From NCBI RefSeq assembly GCF_000485595.1, contig NW_014577766.1:110973-132429 (forward strand): 21,457 nt of DNA. The letters run 5' to 3'. Origin of the DNA: Priapulus caudatus. Its lineage: Eukaryota > Priapulida > Priapulimorpha > Priapulimorphida > Priapulidae. Shown here piece by piece: positions 10,901-20,227 of the stretch. The stretch's first letter is position 1. Each line of letters starts with the position of its first letter. Under the pieces are notes generated by a model that searched no databases, was not told the DNA's origin, and saw only the letters and a program-made list of their open reading frames with translations. Position numbers and translations under genes: made by a program.

Positions 10901-13900
10901 GCCCGCCGCCGCCACTCTCCTCCTCCGCCTCCAGGTGGCACCGGCCGTCGTACGCCTGCTGGGCGAACCGCGCCAGCAGCGAGACGGCGTTGAATAGACG
11001 CGAGATTCGCTCAAAGGTCGCCTGCAGGTCGCGACCCTCGCCAAGGTCGTCTCCGTCAAGGTTGTCACAGCCAAGGTCGTCTCTGTCAAGGTCGTTATGG
11101 CCACGGTCACCTCCGTCAAGGTCATCGTGCCCAAGGTCGCCACCAAGGTCACCGGCGGCGCGGCGGCGGCATGCACGCTCCACCCACTGCGGGTTCAGCG
11201 AGGGGTCGAGAGGCTGCGCTGTTGCGCGGTCGCCACGGAGACGCCGCTTGCAGGCGCGGATGCGCGCGGCGGGGGCGGAGGCAAGCGCGGCGTCAGTAAC
11301 CGCGGCGACGACGCCCCGCAGGTAGCGAGCAGTCGCCGCGCGCGCGCCGAACGTTGCCGCGACGACCGACTCCGCCCACCACCGCCGCGCCGGCCAATCG
11401 TCGTCGCTCGCCCGCTCCAGCATGATCACAATCGCGTGCGCGCACATGCTCACCAGCTCGCTCTCCTTCTCCTCGCCCTCTGTAAACATCCGAGCATCCG
11501 ACGCGTCGCGCAGCCCGTGCGCTGAGAGACTCAGTGCCGGCGTCTGTCCAGTTGCCACGGACAACCGCGTCAGCAGGTGAGCAAGGAGCACACCGTCGCG
11601 TCTGACGGTCGCCATGGTCGCATCGGACGCAAAGTCGTCGACGGCGGGCAGTGGGTGTGGCCAGGTGGCGCACTCTAGCAGCGACGACCGCTTGCTGCGT
11701 CGCTCGATCTCGAGAAGGTCGAGAGATGAGACGCAAGCCTCGACTATCTCCTTCGCTTTCTGCAAACAAAATGGCGACAGAAAAAATATGTGAGAAGTTT
11801 ACGAGAGACGTATAAATAGTAAGCAGAGCAGAGATATATATAACCGGCAGAGAATATAATAGGCATATTATATAAAAGAGCATACTTATAATAGGCTCAT
11901 TAAAAATTTCTGCAGTTATCGGCGCATTAATAAACTCTTGACCATACATAACTCTGAATTGATTCATTACAAGATTTGATTATTTATGAAGTTTTGTCAC
12001 AGTTTCAACAATTACATCTGGCGTAGCACATCTATCAACAATAAACAAACATGTACACACGCATGTACGCACACACACCTTTTTGTTCACATTATTGAAC
12101 TGGTTTTTCATGTAGACATCGCGACATGCTCCATAGATGGCACTAGGCAGCGATGCGCCGTGCTGCATGTGCTGCACGGTGAGTCGCGCTGACTGAAGCA
12201 GTTCGGCTAGCGAGCCGCCTCCTGAAACAACAGAGCATTCATCACATGATAATTATACTTATGTCTGTTCATCACATATGCTGCTATACAGATGGCCACA
12301 TAATTTCACTATCACATTTTGTCTATAACTTCACATAATTTATACATGGTGCCTGCATTGCTTGCTTAATTTAGCAAAATTTCATGCGTTCTTCACGATC
12401 ATTGTCAATGCTCTACGTTTGAGCTCTAGGTCTGACAATGTCAGCTCTACATTTTCAAAGATTAGGAAAATTAGTTATAGTTAATAAGTTAATCTTTTTT
12501 CTCACCGTAGATGGCATGTCGTATTTTGTTGTTCAGATCTATGAGATAATCTGACGGCACGCTCCCGACCAATCCTAGGTTGTGTAACATCAGCTTAGTG
12601 TCACATCGGTCGTAGAAACTTTCTTCTCGCTAAAATAAGCAATAAAAGCGCAATAATTCACCATTTTTCCACGCTTCTTACACCCTAATCTACCTTACTA
12701 CTTATTATTATTATTACTACTAATTACCTTATCTAGCTTACTAGCTGTAGGTGCTAATTAGTAAGCTGTACCAAACCCTAACCCCATACTTTTACGATTT
12801 ATGCACCAATAATTACATAATTTGACCTGGCAAGCTTCAATCATACGTGATCTTCAATAAAAGTTGGTCATAACAACTATTACTATGTATTATCAGGGTT
12901 CTCCAAGCTTTTTCATTATAGCATGGCGGGTGCTGCCTTTACGGTCCTAGTTGCAAATCGCCGAAGGCGGTTTGCGTGCTAGGGGGGTCCGGGGGCTATG
13001 ATATTTAGCATATGGCGGCTATGATATTTAAAGTGGCGGGTGCATTTTAGGATGGCGGGGCTCGACGATAGCCTGGCGGGCCGCCAGGCTATAAGTGCTC
13101 TTGGAGAACCCTGATTATGTAATGAATTATGTAACTATATTATTATTATTAACACATAACTCATTATTAATTCATAATATTTATGTATATTACAGTATAT
13201 ATACTATTATATCATAGATATAATTATCGATATTATATGAAATTATGTACATTATAATATAACATTATTACGTATAAACTATATTACTACGTAGCTAACC
13301 AAACGTTTCGACGACGACGACTTCACTAACCTGTCCCAGCATGCAGATCTCGACGCCCCTGTTGCGCATCGCTCGCGAGATCTCGCCGTGACGCGGATCC
13401 ATCGTCAGGAAGAGCCGGAAGTCGCGGTGGGGTCGCACGGAGGGCACGTGGCCGTCGACGACGCCTCTCTCGTTCATGCTCAGCACGCCTCCCGGCTCCA
13501 GCAGCGCGTTCAGACGATCCAGCACCGACGGACTGTAATGACGCACGACCTTTAAACATGGCCGCCGACGGCGGGAGCAAACGACGACACGCCGCAAACT
13601 GCAACTGTGGTGAGGCGACTGTGATCGTTGTGTAACACGGTTACATGACATTCAAACATGGCCGCTGACAGAGGCAGCAGACGACGGCACGTCACAAAGT
13701 ACATTACTCGACTGCAGTGGTGCGTCTGACTGGGCATGATGTAAGGTGTGTAACACAGCACGGCGGTACCCCCTAAACACGAACTAACACCTGGCATGAT
13801 GGCAGCAGACGACGCAGGACAAACGTGTTGCGACTGTAATCTGACTGCGATCAAGATTCTATGTACCGGTACATAAACACACACAGTTTAATGATACCCC

Positions 13901-16900
13901 GAACCTGTATCCACGAGGATGTTTAACACATTCAATGACATCGTACCTAACATAACTCGCATCCATGCACACGGAAATAATTAAGCTACAACGGCTAATT
14001 ACATGGAAAACATTTGGCACTGTGACAACTACGGCCGTCAGGCGTCTGCGCAAGCAGGGGGGAGCGTGGGGGTCGTACTTGCCTGCAGAAGTTGACATTG
14101 TCGATGAGTAGCCAGTCCCCGGCCCGCAGCGCGCGCACCAGCACGCTGTCCACCCACTCGAACACGCCACCGCCGTTACACGAGCCCTGCCGGTCAAGGT
14201 CAGCCTCCAGCACCAGCACGCGCTTCTGCAGTTCGTCGATGCCCTCTAGAAACAATGAACGTTTTCGGTCTTTTCTTGATTTTTTCCGTATCAGTTTAAA
14301 TCTCTAGCTAATCGTATTAATTAAATTATATCAGTAGTGATAATATTAACGTGTGCATATATCTCATTACAGCACAATAACACTTACAACACAGACAGTC
14401 AGAATAGAATAATTCATTTAATATGACAATTTATTACATTATTACAGTATATTATTAATATTTATTGGTTAATTATTGTTTTGATAAATTAGAATGACTT
14501 GCCTGTCGTCCCCGTGTTACAGAAATCCGACCAGCGTTGCATGAGCGAGGCAACGCTCTGGGAGACTGTTGGTGACTTCTCTACCAGTAGATTCTGCACC
14601 ACGGCAACCACCACAGCCTCCACATCAGCAACCAGTGGCTCCAGGTGTCGATTGAAATCAGCCTACAAGCAACCATCGATACTTCCGACTCTTTTCTCAT
14701 TCTAAGCTGCGTTCACACGAGATTCACGGCCTCGCTGGTTCCGTACTTATCTGGTGCTGAATTCGGCTGAAATACCGTGCTAACATAACCCGGAGCGTTC
14801 ACACGAGAATCGAGGCTTAGCTGGCTAGGTATAATATAGACTGGTACCCGGTCGACAGTTCCACACGCTACACTAACGTCGTGTAGCGAACGGGTACCAG
14901 TCTAGGTAAGCGCACTACAGTATGAGGCCTCGAATTGCGTTCACACGACAGACAATACGCGGCCAGCGTGGTGCCGAATGTGATTCCGCGCCGAATAAGC
15001 CGCGTATTTCAGTACGGTACTGAATAAGCCGCGTATAAGTCTTGAATATTTTTAGCGTGTGAACGCTCAGTACGGAACTGAAATCCTCGTGTGAACGCAG
15101 CTATATATATATATTCTTTACATTATATATTATATTGATACCTTCAGGAGTATTATCCTATAAGACACATACATAACTTTCTTCAATTTTCATAATTTTT
15201 TATTTCTAATTCATTCACGGCACTGTTTGTGAGCGCTCCTGTAAGGACGCACACAGACAAAAACAAAACGATTATCCCTTTCGGCCCGCTGAAAAATTAG
15301 AAGCAAATACATATCTAGTGAAAAAATATAACAATAACTTTCCCATCGACCCACAGAAATATTCATATGTGCGACGGCTAGAGAGTAACTGTAAACTTAA
15401 GCAAGGCACAGACAACAGCATTCATCGTGCATTCAGCATTAACTGCTACCACAGCATGCACCACGCACTACCTCCTACATGGCACAGCCACTATAACATG
15501 GACTAAGTTCATCACCACTAACTAACACCGCATTACCTGTTCGAATCCTCCCAGGAGCTCGGTCGTGTCCATGCCACTGTTCATCGCTAGTACTTTGAGC
15601 GTACGACCGGCGAGTCTAGCGAGCGCGTGTACGACCGAGGTCTTACCGCAACCCTGCGGTCCAATCTACAACACATAGATTGCAACTAGATCCAGCATGT
15701 CAGCCGTGTATGAGAAGGTTGGCTTGTAATAGTTAGCACTTAGCTAACAGCTTAGATTTACATAAACACAATGAAACTATATAAATAATACATGACTCAA
15801 ACGTACACGAATAATGATGGTGATAACAATAACAATGAACTAAATAAACATAATCAATAAAAGCCACGTCGGCGGCGGCAACCATGACAACACGTCTGCA
15901 GCGGTAACCATGGCAACCTACCAGTATGGCCATCCAGCGCATGTCGACGCACTGCATCAGCGCCTCCATCGTCGGCAGGTGCTGCCGCAGCAGCTGCAGT
16001 GGCGCCCCCTCGTGGCGGCGCACCGCGCCCTCGTGCGCGCGCCTCGCGAGAAAGCTGTGCCCGACCTGGACGGTTTCCGTCGTCACCGCCAGGTGGCGCG
16101 ACGAGTCGTACATGCGGCCGCCGAACGTCGCTTCGTAGAGCGCGTGAACTTTGACCTCGTCGTCACGCGTGCGCATGCGCGCGGCGTAAACAAGGCCTGC
16201 GTGCTCGCTCGGGTCAAACCGCTGGCCGTCGCTCGCTCCACTCACGGACTGCGATAGAGAAACACACGGGTGATGGTTCGTCTGCTTTTTACCCCCACAT
16301 AAGGAACCGTGAATATATGGAATCAAATAAATGAGACAATCATGATTGAGGGAGGTCATCTAGGTCAATATTGTAGTATTTTTTGGTGGAATTGCTAAGC
16401 TAGCTATTATCCCTGAGGATCCTAGATACCCTAGAGATAATAATGATAGAAATATTTTTTGCTTGTTAATGCACCGTTATTCAGTTTGTGGATAGAGTAT
16501 CGATTCCTCAGTAAGAATAACTTATACCGAACATATGCCAAACTATGAATAACAACACTGCCTAACCCCAACACCAATTCCTAACCCTATCCCCAACTCT
16601 AATTCCTAACCCTATCCCCAACTCTAATTCCTAACCCTATCCCCAACTCTAATACCTAACCATATCCCCAACTCTAATTCCTAACCCGATCCCCAACTCT
16701 AATTCTATTACAACCAGAATCTCTATAACTGCTAGCAGGGACCTTCCAAGCCAGCCTTAGTTTGTTACAGGACTTATCACCTGGTTCTTCATTATCAGGT
16801 CACACCACCTGAAGACGTCTCGCAGGTTGAACTCCCACGGCGCCCCCTTCTGGCCCCACTCGGACGTCAACATCGTCTGCCGGTACATCTCGCTGTTGAA

Positions 16901-19900
16901 TTCCACCATCTTGCTTAGAACGTCCAGGGGAATTGTGGGATACAGCGTGCGAGTGATGAACAATAAGTCGCCCGGCGTCAGGGGTTCCACGAAAACCTGA
17001 AACAACATCGCAATAAAATTACGTATTATTACGTAGTGTATTTTTATTGTAGATGTGATAAAAATGAATTTTTTAAAGCATTTTTTTTAAATTGATTTAA
17101 AATTCACAAATATATATACCTATATATTTATATTTAATAGATAAATATAGAAAGAGAAAAGAAAAAGAGAGCAAGAGAGGAAGAGAGATTGCGAGCAAAA
17201 ATAACGCAGTGAACTGAAAGCTCTACAGAAAAACACGTATAAACAATTACAAATTCATTCCCGCTAGCAACACGAGTCACCGCAACACCAACAACACCGT
17301 CAACGCCACTCGCCACCGACGACGAAACCACCATCAAAGATCAAAGGTCAGAGCGTCAGAGGTCAAAGGTCGTCACCGCGGCGTGCACGCTCTCACCTGT
17401 GTGAAGCGGTTGAGGAAGGAGCGCGGCAGGCCCTTGCGTCCGCCGCCCTGCCGCAGCGGGTTCTGGCACGCGAACACGCGCGTCCGCTCGCGATCCACGC
17501 TGAACGTGCGCCCCAGCTCAGGCACGTACGCCTCGCCGCGGTGGTCGAGGCACGCGTTGAGACCCTCGAGTACGGACTGAGATGCGAGGTTGAGCTCGTC
17601 GAGCGCGATCCAGTCGCCCGCCTCCAGCGCCTCGAGCAGCGGACCGTTGCGCCACGCGAAGTGGCCGCCGCCAGCGCCCTCTACAGGCAGGTCGGCGCCG
17701 AAGAGGTCGGAGACGTCCTGCAGAGGTCAAGGTCAAGGTCACGCTTAGGTCAAAGTTACACTTACATAGGCATACTTGCCCGTGACTGCGTGATTTTTCT
17801 GCGTGAGACGTTACGAGCAGTTATAAATATCTTAGACGCAAATTATCTGAAATGATCAGTTTTCGCCAACAGCACATATACAGTGAACATGTCTTGGACA
17901 TAATGTTATGTGTCAACATGAAAGAAAATAGAAATAAATAAATGAATCAAGTTAATAGAAGTCTCATGTTACCAGCATTATTACTCTTTTAAATTTACAG
18001 CAGCCACACAACCATATAACACTAACAATGACAACAACACCCATATGCTTATATAGGCATTTAACTTGACCCTAACCCCCTGACATATTCCTTCCCCGAC
18101 ATGTTATGAGCAGTTACAAATATCTCAGAGCCAAACTATCTGAAATGACCACTAACAATGACAACAATAGCAACAACAACAACAACAGCAGCAGCAGCCT
18201 CACACCTGTCAGCCTCACACCTGTCAGCCTAACACCTACCGTCTGCTCGGACAGGTTGATGCGCACCAGCCTGCGTCCCGCCGCGCGCGCGATCGCCGCC
18301 ACCAGGCTCGTCTTGCCGACGCCCGGAGCGCCCTCTAGTAAGATGGGTCGGCGGCTAAGCTGGAGCGCTCGCAGAACGCGCTGCGCGTTGCTGCACGTCG
18401 TGCGAGCGTGAAGCGCGTATCCCGCCGATGTCGCCGCCGCGTCCGCTTCCCGCGCAGGCCCTGCGCGACACGAGAACAACGTCTGTTACCTTGGCGTTAT
18501 CGGCCGAAGTGCATTTATTTATTAATATTTATTTCTGATTAATTTCCATTCCTGTTTGCTGGTAGCAAAAAAAGCGAATAAAAACTTTCTGCCCGCCTCC
18601 CAGCACCTTTCCAGGACCCCACACCCTGCCCCCAGCCCATACCTGGCACCCACTCCCCGCTGACAACCTTGGCAGCCCCGGCATCCCCCGCACCCCTCTC
18701 CCTGTGGCCTCCCCCCGCATCCCTCCCCCGCGTCACGCACCTCTCCTCAGGTGGAATGGTTCGATGACCAGCTCCTCCTCGGTCAGCGTGATGCAGCCGT
18801 CCGGCGCTGCGTCCGCCTCCCCGCCGCCACCGCCACCCACGCTCAGGGATGTCAGGTCCACCGCCGCCGCGCCGCCGGTCAGTCGGCTCGTCTGCTGCGC
18901 GAGGAACGCCAGGCAGACGCCGCGGTCGGCGCCGGCATCGGCGGAGCTGCTGCTACCTGCGGGCGACGAATGGAAACGATTAGACGCGCGGCAAAATAAC
19001 ACTTTACTGTTACAATTTTTTTACTGTTTAAATCGAATGCCTCACTGTTGAGAAACACGTGGCCCGCAGAAGTCAAGGCAAGCAGTCGACTAAGGAGAGA
19101 CTATATTAATGCAGGAAATGGAGAGAGTGAGAGGGATAGAGAAGAGAAGATAAAATAAGAGAAGAGAAGAGAGGTGAGGAGAGGAGAGGAAAGGAGAGAA
19201 GATAAGATAAAATAAGAGAAGAGAAGATAAAATAAGAGAAGAGAAGATAAAATAAGAGAAGAGAAGATAAAATAAGAGAAGAGAAGATAAAATAAGAGAA
19301 GAGAAGATAAAATAAGAGAAGAGAAGAGAGGAGAGTAGAGGACACAAGCTCACCGGATCCAAGGCCATCAAGGAACACGAGGCATGCACCGTGCACGTAT
19401 GCGACCGCCGGCTCCAACAGGGTTCTCCCCTCCGTGACCTCCTCCCCCTCTCCCTCGTCTCCTCCTCCTCGCGCGCAGCAGTTGATGAAGTCCACCCAGG
19501 AGAGGATATCCCTGATGCTCACCGTACACCTACCCAGGTGAACAAGAGAAAGAGTTACTACAGAGAGTTACACCCATTTATACGTTTAGCGTAAGAATTA
19601 AGTAGTACTCACGCATACAGTACTGTGCTGTAGATTAGGGTAGGCTTTACGCTTGCGTTTTTTGAGAATTTATTCATTATTTCATTATTTATTGATTCTC
19701 ACAACTAGAACTCAGAAATTCAGAAATTAACATATCTGTTTAAGCACCACTTAACAAATACTTATTCGTATTAGTTGTTCGCAAATACTCTCACACATAG
19801 TTTTCCGTATGTTTTGCGTTTCATTGTACATAATCAGCAGTTTCAGTTTTTTTTGCGCTTCGACGGATTTTCCCGTCGGCGTTAAACAAGTGTCACCTCT

Positions 19901-20172
19901 TCCCGACGTTGCTGCTCGTGAACCACTGCAGGAACTCTACGATGGCGCCACCTACGCCGCTCGCCCCGTCCTCCTGCGGACTTCCAAGCGCAATCCCGCG
20001 TCGCACATTGTGTTCTATGATAGCCACCAGGTCGGCGTTACTGTTGCTCTGAGGACACCAGATCTCTGTGAAGCGATTGCGCAGCGCGGGCGACAGCTGC
20101 AAGAAGAGATGCACTCTTGTTGTTACCCAATAATAATAAGTTAATAATAAGAAGAAAAAGAACAACAACACC

Positions 20173-20227
<55 letters not shown>

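Noticed and set aside
10084-11525. Long overlapping frames on the plus strand and in other minus frames
   Set aside because: Shadows of the GC-rich exon 16; compositionally Arg/Ala/Pro/Ser biased with no family similarity, while the phase-0 minus frame has clear midasin motifs and good splice sites.
15537-15560. GTTCGAATCCT resembling a tRNA T-loop / B box
   Set aside because: It is the plus-strand reading of the exon encoding LLGGFEQ; no acceptor stem, anticodon arm or A box is found around it.
19090-19389. Hydrophobic SLLLFYLLFSYFIFSS repeat protein
   Set aside because: Translation of the 20-bp purine-rich minisatellite; no gene signal.
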